Below, in pieces: positions 1-8,816 of a DNA stretch of 50,037 bases. Both the position numbers and the translations under genes were made by a program. Numbering within the stretch: the first letter of the stretch is position 1; every line of letters starts with the position of its first letter. The notes under the pieces were generated by a model. It did no database searches. It was given only the letters and a program-made list of their open reading frames with translations, and was not told the DNA's origin. Source of the stretch: Limosilactobacillus ingluviei DSM 15946 (GTDB lineage: Bacteria; Bacillota; Bacilli; Lactobacillales; Lactobacillaceae); contig NZ_AZFK01000048.1 in the NCBI RefSeq assembly GCF_001435775.1, positions 1 to 50,037 on the forward strand. Reading direction: 5' to 3'.

Positions 1-507
1 CAAACTATGAAGGCTTTGCCTTCTAAGGATAAGCTGGCCCGCGCTTTAAAACGCTACTGGCGTTTATTGGTTAAGGATGCGGCCAAACTCAACTGGCACG
101 ATTTTAAGCGGCGAATAGGTTTTGGTGGTGCCCAGTTGAATGAACGTGAAGTGATCGATTGGCTGACCGCTACGAGTGATGCGCTTAGTACGGCGTATGG
201 TTACTACCAACAACTGTTGTGTGCCCTTCATTTTCAAAGTTCAGAAGTCTTGGCAGAGTTATTAAAAACCAAGTTGACAGCTTTGCCTAAACCTTGTCAA
301 AAGGCTCAACGCACGCTACGGAATCACCGTGAAGAAATCGAGCGTAGTTTTGAACAACCTTACAATAATGGCTCGTTAGAAGGGACGAACAACGTCATCA
401 AAACGATCAAACGAGTTGCCTTTGGTTTCCGGAGCTTCCCCAATTTCCGACTTCGAATTCTACTAGTCGCTAAATCACCATATTTTAACGTCAAAACAGC
501 TGCCTGA
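1..507 (+). CDS. ISL3-family transposase, C-terminal fragment
   Basis: This is the last 168 or so codons of a DDE transposase of the ISL3 family; the frame is open from the first base, so the true start is upstream of the window. The C-terminal signature is clear: an NGSLEGTNNVIKTIKR segment with the catalytic Glu, followed by VAFGFRSFPNFRLRIL, the usual end of ISL3 transposases. An in-frame ATG at 7 is only an internal Met. The enzyme would act on its own element ends. The visible part has no frameshift or stop, so the copy may be intact; only the upstream sequence can tell. Confidence 0.85.
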   Translation, partial: QTMKALPSKDKLARALKRYWRLLVKDAAKLNWHDFKRRIGFGGAQLNEREVIDWLTATSDALSTAYGYYQQLLCALHFQSSEVLAELLKTKLTALPKPCQKAQRTLRNHREEIERSFEQPYNNGSLEGTNNVIKTIKRVAFGFRSFPNFRLRILLVAKSPYFNVKTAA

Positions 508-521
508 AAAAAGGCAGCTGT
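498..521 (+). terminator. Hairpin at the end of the ISL3 transposase gene
   Basis: CAGCTGCC and GGCAGCTG form a perfect 8-bp stem around TGAAAAAA, which contains the transposase stop codon. No long T-run follows, so termination efficiency is uncertain. Confidence 0.45.
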
Positions 522-576
522 GGGGGTAGACCAATTATTCTTCTAAAAGTTCATCAGTACCAGTTGACGAAGAACC

Positions 577-803
577 GCAAATACACTTAGTCGTCCTCTT
601 TCGATTTACCTACCTAAATAATACATCGTAGGTATACACCTACTAACAACACAAAAAACAACATCCCCAACACAGGGAAACGACACAAAACCGAATAACT
701 ACATAGCTATCCAAAAGATCAAATATAATCAATCTTTATACCTTAAGGATAGCAAGTTAACTATGATTTGTCGATAGAAAAATATCATCTCGAGGTACTT
801 TTC
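577..803. other. Gene-free stretch with C/A-rich plus strand
   Basis: Between the ISL3 end and the membrane-protein gene I see no open frame with a ribosome binding site. The plus strand is rich in A and C and poor in G. TACCTACC near 610 and later copies of GTAGGT/ACCTAC form loose inverted repeats, too irregular to call iterons. I assign no function. Confidence 0.4.
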
Positions 804-1550
804 CTAGTTTTGATTAGTCAGCTCTACAGCCTTGAAGGTGCGTGGATGGTTCCATAAAGCAGCTTTCCAATCACCCACCCCAACGGCGTAATCCCAGCGG
901 CCGGGTCTTGTGCGATATTTATTTGGTATTTCTATTGTTTGGATTCCCTCAGCGTTTAATGAGTTAATCATTTCATCGGTAACAGTGGCATAGGCTACAT
1001 ATCGATAATCTTCCCTGCTAACACGTGATAGACCTTCTACATATTTCTTTAAATCGGCTAAATCAGCAGAAGCAATGGGCAGAGTTTGCTTTTTGTGACG
1101 AATTAAGTACCACACGTTAACGATAAAACTGCGTTCAGTAAAGAAGACTAATTCTAGTGATTCTTGATCAGGGGCATCGAAAATCCCATCGTAAATGTAC
1201 CACCGCTCAAGTTCCACTCCATTCATGGCCATCATTAACATGGCTTGATGGGAATCAGCTTTTAGTGATTTTGACTTTGCCATAATCCAGTAGTAACCAA
1301 GCAGGTAACTCAGCATCATTAAGATGACAATCGTAACCAAACCCGGCATTTTCTTAGCAACTGGTGGGATAACAGTCAAACAGGCAAAGCAGATGATTAA
1401 ACCTAAATAACGACCTAACCAACGCATTGATCGTTGATAAGCATGGTAACTGCGATAGTGAGTTGCGTTACTCAGTGTATTGAGCACGCTGTTAGCCGCT
1501 TTAATTCCTCTTAATTGAGCTGCTTTCTTTTTTCTTCGTCCATTTTGCAC
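804..1550 (-). CDS. Hypothetical two-helix membrane protein (248 aa)
   Basis: I do not recognise a family. The protein has a basic N-terminus (residues 1-12, many Lys/Arg), then two adjacent hydrophobic helices at about 45-66 and 69-90 and a soluble tail of about 155 residues, so it is probably membrane-anchored with both termini on the same side. The start is supported by AGGAGGGT six bases before the ATG. It is transcribed away from the 1748-residue wHTH/nuclease-like gene, from which it is separated by 171 bases, so the two may share a control region. No signal peptide cleavage site, cysteine cluster or catalytic motif stands out. Ordinary codon use suggests a real gene. Confidence 0.7.
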   Translation of the reverse strand: MQNGRRKKKAAQLRGIKAANSVLNTLSNATHYRSYHAYQRSMRWLGRYLGLIICFACLTVIPPVAKKMPGLVTIVILMMLSYLLGYYWIMAKSKSLKADSHQAMLMMAMNGVELERWYIYDGIFDAPDQESLELVFFTERSFIVNVWYLIRHKKQTLPIASADLADLKKYVEGLSRVSREDYRYVAYATVTDEMINSLNAEGIQTIEIPNKYRTRPGRWDYAVGVGDWKAALWNHPRTFKAVELTNQN

Positions 1551-1721
1551 CCTCCTGTGAACTTTTTCTTTGAACTAATAACCTAAGTCTGATTAGCTGG
1601 CTTATATGTTCAACACGGTTCTTAGAATTTGCCCATTTTTCAGCAATCTAAGCATTCCACCCCAACTCTTTCTTGAAGTGCTACTTTATAGCTATATAAC
1701 AATCTGATTTGAGGTGAAATA
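1551..1721. promoter_or_regulatory. Divergent intergenic region
   Basis: This region separates two divergent genes and must hold both promoters. Towards the right gene, TTCTTG at about 1671 and TATATA at about 1694 are separated by 17 bases, followed by the RBS GAGGTGA before the ATG at 1722. Towards the left gene only the RBS (AGGAGGGT) is clear. Both promoter assignments are weak. Confidence 0.35.
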
Positions 1722-4700
1722 ATGTTTCAATTTGTAGCTCCTAAACATAAAACCCCAATTAATCTTTTGACCAATCATATGCGCTTGTTAACTCTAATTG
1801 GACACTTGGGTTTTGTAACTGACCAGCAACTAGATATGCTGTGGTCTGTTTGTGTACATTACCCAACTACCTTTACACGCTCTATTTTAAGGGAATGGTG
1901 CAGTTATGGTGGAATCCTTAAGAAACACGAAAAAAGCCCCTCTAGTAAGAAGAGTGGCATTTTATACACTGCTTATTCTCTAACTGATAATGGCAAGGCA
2001 TTCATTTTAAAACATGCTTATTTAAGCGCTGAAGAGCTTGCTGTTGATACTGTTAGTGTCAACTCTCATAACTTACAAGCTATTGAGGTTGTTGTACAAG
2101 GCTTATATGCTGCCAGCTTTAAACATCACACTTTAGGTACTGATACCATTGCCTATACATCCCCTTTTAACAAGCAAACCATAACCTTAGCCAATCCTTA
2201 TCTAAACACTGCTATCAACTTTAGTTCAGGTGGCGAGGAAGGGCCGGACGGTGCCGGCCCTTCCTCTTGTAGAACCCCGTTGGGGGCGGTGCCCCACGGG
2301 GTTGTAGACATGCTGATGAGAAGAAAAAAAGAAGAGCCCGGTGGGCAAGAAAGCCAGCGTTTGGCCAAGGGAAAACAGCAATACATGGCGTGTGTGCCGG
2401 TAAGCTTGTTGAAAGCAGTGAATGAGATCGTAACGGCAACGGTAAACCCAGTAGCATCCCCAGCCGAAGCTTCGCGCATAACAACAGAGGATAATCTTAA
2501 CGATGGTCCAGTAGCTAGCATACCTAATGCTTACTTAGCCATGGTCCCGACCTTAACTAACCAGCTCAGTAGTTGGTTGGTTACAGGACTAGTGGATATC
2601 AAGATGGTGGCAATGGTTAACCCAGTGGATAGCCAAATGGTGATCCAGCAACAGGTCTTAAGGTCATTTATTAAGCGGCTAACTGATTACCAAACAGGTA
2701 CCCAAGGAGTGCTGCAGTGGGTGGCAATAAGACACCTACTGACTATGGGGACCTTAGTAGCGGGGAGCATGACCCAATCGGGTTCGGTAGGCAATATGGA
2801 CACGGGCGGACAAGAGCCGGTACCTTCCACGGCCATGCCAGCAGATTCGAAGGGCCAGCCCGGGAATGCGGGGGTTGCAAAACGCCACCCACGGGCCACT
2901 TCATTTGGTAGCAAACTCCCCGCCCTTAAACAAGCGGGTCAGCCTTCTACTGGTCACTCAATAGGTAAAACTGACGCAACGCCTACCCCCCAAGCAAGTG
3001 GTAATTCGAATAATGTTAACCCATTGGGTTGGTCCGGGCCAGTCGTTGATGCGTTTGATGAGTTGGGCTTGGTCCCTGAATCACCAACCGAGGACCAAAC
3101 GACGGATCAAGTGGTAACTGCCCAAGCGGCGGCCAATTCAGACTTACTGGATCCTTCAGCCTTAATGGCGTCTTCCAACTTAACGGATTCTGTTGTTACC
3201 ACCGGAAACAACTTCAGCAATCCTATCCATGATTTACCAGACGCGGCTACTAAGGCTAAGGATGCCACCCATGGGCCACAGGAACCCCTTGAATCAGCAC
3301 CGGCCACAACAAGAACGGCTTCCGCAAGGTCATTACCAGTTAAGGCTCCCGCAGCAAGTGATCCCACTAAGGCTGCTAGCGACCTCACTACTAACGATGC
3401 CACGACTAACAATCAAGCGAAGAACAACCCAGTTGCCACCCAATTGACACCCAACCAAGCGCCATCCGTAAGAATGACTAGGACGGCTAATCGTCCAGCT
3501 AATCAGTCGCAAGCGGGTGAACTGGCGCGTGAGCAAACCGATAGACAGGTGGGTGCAGCGGGTAATCCGGGGGTGGCAAATCGCCCCACAAATGACACCA
3601 ATTTGCCGGTTGATGGTAACACTGCTGATACCACACAACGTCACCCAACCGATGCTACCCAAGTAACTATTGGGGATGCCATTCAGGGGACCCCTAATGA
3701 TTTTAATCGCCACCCAGTAATGACTCCTGCGCCACCCATGGTTTCGGATACGTTGGGACCATTGCCCTTTAACGACGTTGGCTGGTTGCCAATTTTGCAA
3801 ACCAGTGTGACGAATCAAATCACGATGGTCGGGTGGTGGCGTCGGGGGGTTGCAATTCGCCACCCAAAGAGTGACCACAATGGCAACCCAAGCGCCACCC
3901 AGAATGGGGCTGATTTAGACTCTCATGGGGTCGCCGCTGGTACGCTGGGCTTAACTGATCCGTTGGCTGGTTCCTTGTCTAACGTTGCGCCTAATGGCCT
4001 GCAAACAGCGTCTCAGGAGCATTTAGGGCACTCTGGCGTACTGGACAACCCCGTAGGAACCACGGCTGGGCAGCACAGTTCTTCCTATGAAGCTATTAAA
4101 GCTGCTGATCATCAGGGGGGCTTGCTACCTTTAGGGAGTTTACGTGACCTCCAAGCGGGTACCGTTTGGGTGGCAAATTGGCTCCCAACTAGTTACCACT
4201 TAGCAACTAATTCAGTAACCCATGATGGCACAACATTAGCAACCCGTAACCGCACAACAAAAGCAACCCACCATGATCCTCATAATGCAAGAGATATAAG
4301 GGAAAAACCGGACGTACCGGACGCACAGAATGCATACGATACCTCCAAGCAGCACAAGCACACTGCACACAAAAATGCGCTTACTGGGGATGTGGGGCAT
4401 TCTGGGGGCACTGATCGTTATGGGGATGTTGGGCGTACTGGGGATGCTAAGGGCACTTCCACGGACCCAAGCAACTCTTCCTTCAGCTCAACAGGCCGTG
4501 TGGCGCCAACTGCCCTACCCGATTGTGTCTTACAGCAATTGCTCCAAGCCAGCTTGGTGACGATCTTGGCCTTACAAAAGTCCGCCTTGCCTTCAGCACA
4601 AAAACCAACCTTGTCTTCAGCGCCTGCGCCGGATAAAGCTATGACCAGCGCGGCAATGATCACTGGGGATGTTAACCATAACGCTCCCCTCACCGCTTCC

Positions 4701-6968
4701 GGGACTTCGCCAAGGAAGACTGGCATTTTTAACCGTGATGCCCTTACTGGGGGTGCTGGCCAAACCAGTGGGGATGAATTGGGTACCCTGTCAGAGCGGC
4801 CCTCACGTCGCAGTGCGGATGCAGCGACTTATTTGGCCTCAACGGCTTGGGACGAAATTCGGTTAGCTAAGCCCCCGGTGCAAACCACATTCGCGTCAGG
4901 CGGTACCCACGATCAAACCGCCCCCGGGGATGCAATAAAAAGCATGGCAAAGCATTCAACGAACAGGAGCGGCCGATACAGTGGAGACAGCAGAGACGGA
5001 GCAAACGGAGAAGAAAATGGCACCAGCGGCCGTCATCCTTCGAACATTAAGCAGTCAGCCAGTTCACACTCCCTTAATCGGTTCACACTATTCGGGCAAC
5101 GCCCTACCGACTTGATCAGCAATCCCACTTTCCACTTGGAAGACTACAACTTAGCTTCCTTTAGCCATCAATTTAAAGTCCGCAACCCGCAGCTATACCA
5201 AGCAACACACCGTTTAACCGTTAACGACCGCGGGGAATTCGTTCGGCAAGCCATTGACCCTGACACCAGCACGGCTGATTTCCCATTTGTCGCAGATGAA
5301 ATGATCAGCTTCAAACGCGCGGGCCGGCCCCACGAACTATTCGTTGAACTCGATAATCGGACTGAAGGCAATGCGACCCAAATCCAAAAGGTCCTTAATT
5401 ACATTTGGTATGCCTTAGAGCACCCCGAAAAAGAAATTATGATGGTGCTGGCCATTGCGGATGGCTCCGTACCCACGAAACAAATCTCCCAATATGGCAA
5501 TATTGGCCGGAAGCTTGGCAATTTAGCCACCCGCCTGTTCCGGGCCTATGTACCGAATACTCATCATACACACTCACAGCAAGCCAATTTGAATGGGGAT
5601 GATGGGCACGAAGAAATGGTGTACTTGACTGACCTCTATCAGCAAGCCACTAATCTCTCTGTCCGGTTAACTGGGGTTGGCGAAGCGCACCTTGATGTAG
5701 CTGAATTCCTTTTAGGGAGCGACTATTTCCTTGATTATGTAAGCAGTGTCTCACGATTGGTAGCTCACTATAATAATCGCGCTAACGACTGGCAGGCACG
5801 CTTTGAGCCGAGTGCTCAGTATCGTTCTTATGTATCGCAATTGCCAACCCGCTATGGGTTACAATACCACCCAAGTGGTACCCATTTAGTTAATCAAAAA
5901 ACTCGCCATAATGATCCATCAAAGGACCACAATAGTAGTTCTAATGGGTGGCCAAATAGTGTATTTGCGGACCCTACTTTACGAAATCCCCCGGGGGATG
6001 CAGCTAGTGTCATCCCTCAAGGCACTAATCAAAACACCTTTGGGGATGAAAAATGCCACCCAAACAGCACCCAACAGCACCCATTAGTCCACGATACATT
6101 TGATCGCTGGGGGACCTTAGTGCTCACCCGGCAACAGTCTGACTACCAACGCACCCAACCAATTCTCTTTGGTCACGAACACAGCCTTGATACCCTCTGG
6201 CACCAATACCAATTATCTACCGCCCCACCGGCCTTAGGGCTGCCAACAATTCCACCTATTACAATCTACCCACACCGCGAGCGTTCTGTGACCGCCATCT
6301 CTCTTCCTGAGTACCGAACGATGTTTAACTACCCCACTACCCACGCTTTTCAAACCCCGCTGTTAATCCAGCCTTACTGGGGATTAACACAAAACTTACA
6401 ATTGCAGCAAGAACTACGCTGGTTAATCTATCAATACCAACGTGACATTATCAAATACTTCCAGACTGGCGAACTTAATCCCTCATCGTCAGCACTCGCG
6501 GCCCTTCCCTTTAATTATCTCCCTTGTTTCAACCCCCTGTTTGGGGATGGAAACGCTCAAGCTAGCTTTTTTACAGGTTATGGTCAGTCGTTCAATCATC
6601 GTGGATGGGTTAGTGATGGAGTAGTTACAGGGGATGGTATCTACGTTGATCCTCTCAACACACCACCATTATCTACCATTTTTGCACCTATGCGCTCATG
6701 GCATGAGCTACATGCGCTTTTACAAGTACTATCTCCAGCAGCATTTATTAATCAACTTCGGCTTGACGAAGTTCCCTTACGACTGTTTCAACAGTTACTT
6801 CACCGGTGGCCAAAAACTGCCTTTTCACAACCCGTGATCCAGCCTTTAGCCCACTGGCTATCGCCCAACGTTGTTAACCACATGGATCAGTTACTGCAAT
6901 TTCCTTCGTTAAGCTTAACGTACCCTAGTAACTTACTCCCTGATAGTCGGTTGCGCCCCAAAATCTAA
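1722..6968 (+). CDS. Giant replication-relaxation-like protein with low-complexity insert (1748 aa)
   Basis: Three parts are visible. Residues 1 to about 165 look like a winged-helix DNA-binding domain of the kind seen in replication-relaxation proteins (LLTLIGHLGFVTDQQLDML start, then a wing and a short His-containing helix). Residues about 170 to 1125 are Thr/Asn/Ala/Gly/Pro-rich and probably disordered. From about 1130 there is a folded region with ADEM (D1192) and FVELD (E1209, D1211) followed by a helical QIQKVLNYIWYAL, resembling a PD-(D/E)xK-like core as in relaxation proteins; the usual Lys of the motif is not evident. RBS GAGGTGA precedes the ATG. The middle carries in-frame hairpins and recurrent GGGGATG and RHP-coding motifs. 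A role in replication or transfer of a mobile element is inferred from family resemblance only. The length is several times what I would expect for this family. Confidence 0.6.
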   Translation: MFQFVAPKHKTPINLLTNHMRLLTLIGHLGFVTDQQLDMLWSVCVHYPTTFTRSILREWCSYGGILKKHEKSPSSKKSGILYTAYSLTDNGKAFILKHAYLSAEELAVDTVSVNSHNLQAIEVVVQGLYAASFKHHTLGTDTIAYTSPFNKQTITLANPYLNTAINFSSGGEEGPDGAGPSSCRTPLGAVPHGVVDMLMRRKKEEPGGQESQRLAKGKQQYMACVPVSLLKAVNEIVTATVNPVASPAEASRITTEDNLNDGPVASIPNAYLAMVPTLTNQLSSWLVTGLVDIKMVAMVNPVDSQMVIQQQVLRSFIKRLTDYQTGTQGVLQWVAIRHLLTMGTLVAGSMTQSGSVGNMDTGGQEPVPSTAMPADSKGQPGNAGVAKRHPRATSFGSKLPALKQAGQPSTGHSIGKTDATPTPQASGNSNNVNPLGWSGPVVDAFDELGLVPESPTEDQTTDQVVTAQAAANSDLLDPSALMASSNLTDSVVTTGNNFSNPIHDLPDAATKAKDATHGPQEPLESAPATTRTASARSLPVKAPAASDPTKAASDLTTNDATTNNQAKNNPVATQLTPNQAPSVRMTRTANRPANQSQAGELAREQTDRQVGAAGNPGVANRPTNDTNLPVDGNTADTTQRHPTDATQVTIGDAIQGTPNDFNRHPVMTPAPPMVSDTLGPLPFNDVGWLPILQTSVTNQITMVGWWRRGVAIRHPKSDHNGNPSATQNGADLDSHGVAAGTLGLTDPLAGSLSNVAPNGLQTASQEHLGHSGVLDNPVGTTAGQHSSSYEAIKAADHQGGLLPLGSLRDLQAGTVWVANWLPTSYHLATNSVTHDGTTLATRNRTTKATHHDPHNARDIREKPDVPDAQNAYDTSKQHKHTAHKNALTGDVGHSGGTDRYGDVGRTGDAKGTSTDPSNSSFSSTGRVAPTALPDCVLQQLLQASLVTILALQKSALPSAQKPTLSSAPAPDKAMTSAAMITGDVNHNAPLTASGTSPRKTGIFNRDALTGGAGQTSGDELGTLSERPSRRSADAATYLASTAWDEIRLAKPPVQTTFASGGTHDQTAPGDAIKSMAKHSTNRSGRYSGDSRDGANGEENGTSGRHPSNIKQSASSHSLNRFTLFGQRPTDLISNPTFHLEDYNLASFSHQFKVRNPQLYQATHRLTVNDRGEFVRQAIDPDTSTADFPFVADEMISFKRAGRPHELFVELDNRTEGNATQIQKVLNYIWYALEHPEKEIMMVLAIADGSVPTKQISQYGNIGRKLGNLATRLFRAYVPNTHHTHSQQANLNGDDGHEEMVYLTDLYQQATNLSVRLTGVGEAHLDVAEFLLGSDYFLDYVSSVSRLVAHYNNRANDWQARFEPSAQYRSYVSQLPTRYGLQYHPSGTHLVNQKTRHNDPSKDHNSSSNGWPNSVFADPTLRNPPGDAASVIPQGTNQNTFGDEKCHPNSTQQHPLVHDTFDRWGTLVLTRQQSDYQRTQPILFGHEHSLDTLWHQYQLSTAPPALGLPTIPPITIYPHRERSVTAISLPEYRTMFNYPTTHAFQTPLLIQPYWGLTQNLQLQQELRWLIYQYQRDIIKYFQTGELNPSSSALAALPFNYLPCFNPLFGDGNAQASFFTGYGQSFNHRGWVSDGVVTGDGIYVDPLNTPPLSTIFAPMRSWHELHALLQVLSPAAFINQLRLDEVPLRLFQQLLHRWPKTAFSQPVIQPLAHWLSPNVVNHMDQLLQFPSLSLTYPSNLLPDSRLRPKI
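2235..2303. repeat. Twin GC-rich hairpins inside the giant gene
   Basis: GAGGAAGGGCCGG (2235-2247) and CCGGCCCTTCCTC (2254-2266) form a perfect 13-bp stem with a 6-base loop. Directly after it, AACCCCGT (2273-2280) pairs with ACGGGGTT (2296-2303), with further G:C pairs inside after one bulge. Both lie in frame, at the point where the winged-helix domain gives way to low-complexity sequence, and are much more GC-rich than the sequence upstream. Confidence 0.75.
2715..4188. repeat. Dispersed GGGTGGC/GCCACCC short palindromes
   Basis: At least five imperfect palindromes lie in the low-complexity part of the giant gene: 2715-2741, 2872-2890, 3571-3587, 3847-3865 and 4166-4188. Each has a GGGT(T/G)GC-like left arm, a 5-9 base A/T-rich centre and a GCCACCC-like right arm. 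Several are translated as Arg-His-Pro. Single half-sites also occur (for example near 3264, 3893 and 6055). Confidence 0.55.
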
Positions 6969-6985
6969 ATTATCCAGCCAAATCA

Positions 6986-7026
6986 AAAAGCCTAGTCCAC
7001 TGGAAATGAAGTGGTACTAGGCTTTT
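6986..7026 (+). terminator. Terminator of the giant gene
   Basis: AAAAGCCTAGTCCAC and GTGGTACTAGGCTTTT pair with one mismatch around a 10-base loop, 18 bases after the stop codon, with a T-run on the plus strand and A-run upstream that would also allow termination from the other side. Confidence 0.85.
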
Positions 7027-7072
7027 CTCATGGCAAAATGATTAATTACTCCCATTTGGTGTTACATGATGC

Positions 7073-7161
7073 TAGCATCAGCCCCCGACGTGGGGGAAAG
7101 TTTTGCCTAACGTCGCCAAATAATTAATAGCCGCAGGTTCAGCCCCCGGTGTGGGGGAAAG
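7073..7161 (+). CRISPR. Two-repeat CRISPR-like remnant (61-bp period)
   Basis: Two 28-base units, 7073-7100 and 7134-7161, share CAGCCCCC..GTGGGGGAAAG and differ at about five positions. They are separated by a 33-base unique sequence, giving the 28+33 spacing of type I-E arrays. The repeat has the short CCCCC/GGGGG hairpin typical of type I-E repeats from lactobacilli. There are no cas genes in the window, and repeat degeneracy suggests an array tail or relic. A chance pair of hairpins is the alternative. Confidence 0.5.
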
Positions 7162-7163
7162 AG

Positions 7164-7368
7164 ACTAAATAATTGGCGGTCTCAACGCTTTTCTAATATC
7201 AGCAACCGACTTTTTCGGTTAACTTGTTATTAGTGTACTGGGTTAACTCCTAGAAAGCAACTAACGAAAATTGAGAAATGTAAGGGGTTCCTCCCGTTTT
7301 GCGTTGGGCCAAGTACAATAATCCCAAATGGAAAAAGTCTCTTAAATGCAACGACAGGAGGAAAACTG
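7164..7368 (+). promoter_or_regulatory. Upstream region of the interrupted adhesin gene
   Basis: The stretch carries a small hairpin (AACCGA..TCGGTT, about 7204-7220) and ends in a strong RBS, AGGAGG at 7356-7361, seven bases before the ATG at 7369. A possible -10 box TACAAT lies near 7314 but no convincing -35 is seen. It is the native leader and promoter of the adhesin, now cut off from its coding sequence by the composite insertion. Confidence 0.5.
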
Positions 7369-7385
7369 ATGGTTTCAAAAAATAA
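7369..7385 (+). pseudogene. 5' end of the LPXTG adhesin gene, cut by the insertion
   Basis: ATG GTT TCA AAA AAT AA is the start of a gene interrupted by the IS4-type end at 7386. Joining it to the sequence after 33840 and removing one copy of the 7-bp duplication AAAATAA gives M-V-S-K-N-N-L-K-L-R-D-Q, running in frame into the YSIRK-like signal of the adhesin at 33855. The strong RBS here has no counterpart at the 3' portion. Confidence 0.85.
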
Positions 7386-7469
7386 CTGAAACTTGAAAGC
7401 AAAAAAGAGCATAAAAATTCCCTATTCCCTTGATATAAGCGGGATATCACTGCATTAAATTAGTTTTTT

Positions 7470-8816
7470 TCACGCCTTTTGAAGCTGGAAAGCTATGCTT
7501 TGTGGTAGGCTGCTGATAAATTTATCAACTGTCTCATTAAGTTGTTTTATTGGTGCCACTGGTTCACTTTCTACAAGCTGATTTAGTAGTTTTATAAACC
7601 ATACCAATACATCAGTCAGACTCAAATCAGGCATTGCTTCGCCCATGATATAGAACAGGTCTCCGATAGTACGTTCATCTTTTTCTTGGCGTTCTTGCCA
7701 AGCTAACAAATCATAGGTCATCATCACAATAGCTAAGTGACCACAAAGGCCGTCATAATTTTGAACTTGAGTCTTATCAAAGCGCAAATACTATTTAGCA
7801 GCCTTGAAATACGTCTCTATCTGCCATCTTCTACCATATAGTTGAATAATTTCATCTGGATGGAGTGATACTTTAGTAGTTGCAAGAACTAAGTAATTGT
7901 TGGCTTTGCGTTGATTGCGTACAAACACTAGCCGTAGTTCAATCCCACTATCACTTTTTACAACACAACTGTATTGATAAGTCGCCTTGGGCGACCGTTT
8001 TTCAGAACGTAGCCGTTCATAAAGTGCTTTAACAGAGTACAAACGTCCGCGATAACGATAGTATACCTTGGTAGACCTTTTAAGCATACCGATCCCATCT
8101 AATCCTAGTTGTTTAATTTGGTCAAACATCTTAGGCGAGCTATACCAACTATCAAAAAGAACATATTGAGCCGGAATATTATGTTTTAATGCTTGAGAAA
8201 CAAGCTCGACAGCAACTTGATTCATTTTAGACTGTGCTTGATAACGCCTGCGACCAGCCAAAGATCGGCGGTCAAGATTATGACATGGCCCCAGAATATT
8301 TTTAGGATCCTTACTCGACATCAAAGCAAAGTTAACTGGTAAAAAAGTATTAGCGTCACTCCAACCAAGTGTAAGTGCACGATAACCGTGCAGAAATTCG
8401 TGTTTATCATGGTCATAAACACGAGCGAGTAGCTCGGTTCTCTTTGAATAGGGACGAGCAAAAAGACTATCATCGATTATTAGAGCTAGCCGCCGTCTTG
8501 AATCAATAAAGGGACGTAAGCACTTAATTACCGCACTAGCCAAAAGGCAGACAAACTTTTGCCAATTAATGCGACCATCATTCAAAAAATTACGAACAGT
8601 TCTAGTAGTGAAAGCGGGAGTTTCTTTAGCACGATACAAAGATTGACGTGCAAAGATAGCAGTAAGCAACCACTTGATAAACTCTGTCGGGTTAATTGGG
8701 GTATGTCGTTTGAAATTAACCTGGCGAATAATTTTAACTATACCAATTTGCTTAAAAAATGTATCAATTGAAAAATATGACTCGTTATTTTCTTGAGAAT
8801 GATTTATACTGGACAT
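7470..8816 (-). pseudogene. IS4-family transposase with in-frame amber stop
   Basis: A DDE transposase of about 449 codons. Catalytic motifs are visible: IDDSLF (first Asp), LFDSWYSS (second Asp) and YGRRWQIETYFKAAK, which fits the YREK signature Y-(2)-R-(3)-E-(6)-K of IS4. The frame is broken only by a TAG at 7788-7790 immediately after the YREK Lys; the sequence continues in the same frame as Y-L-R-F-D-K-T-Q for another 107 residues, so the natural codon was probably CAG. The ATG at 8816 is preceded by AAGGGG. Truncation at the stop would remove the C-terminal helices, so this copy is probably inactive unless suppressed. Confidence 0.85.

Larger units (their letters stand above)
1..576 (+). 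mobile_element. ISL3-family element, 3' part (cut by window edge)
   Basis: The window opens inside an insertion sequence. A transposase C-terminus runs to 507, is followed by a short hairpin, and the sequence ends near 576 with CCAGTTGACGAAGAACC, which resembles the terminal inverted repeat of ISL3-family elements. The other end lies outside the window, so element length and target duplication cannot be checked. Confidence 0.7.

Noticed and set aside
2198-2521. Minus-strand open frames opposite the giant gene
   Set aside because: They lie over the GC-rich hairpins and low-complexity sequence, lack RBS and have no recognisable product; they are shadows of the plus-strand gene.
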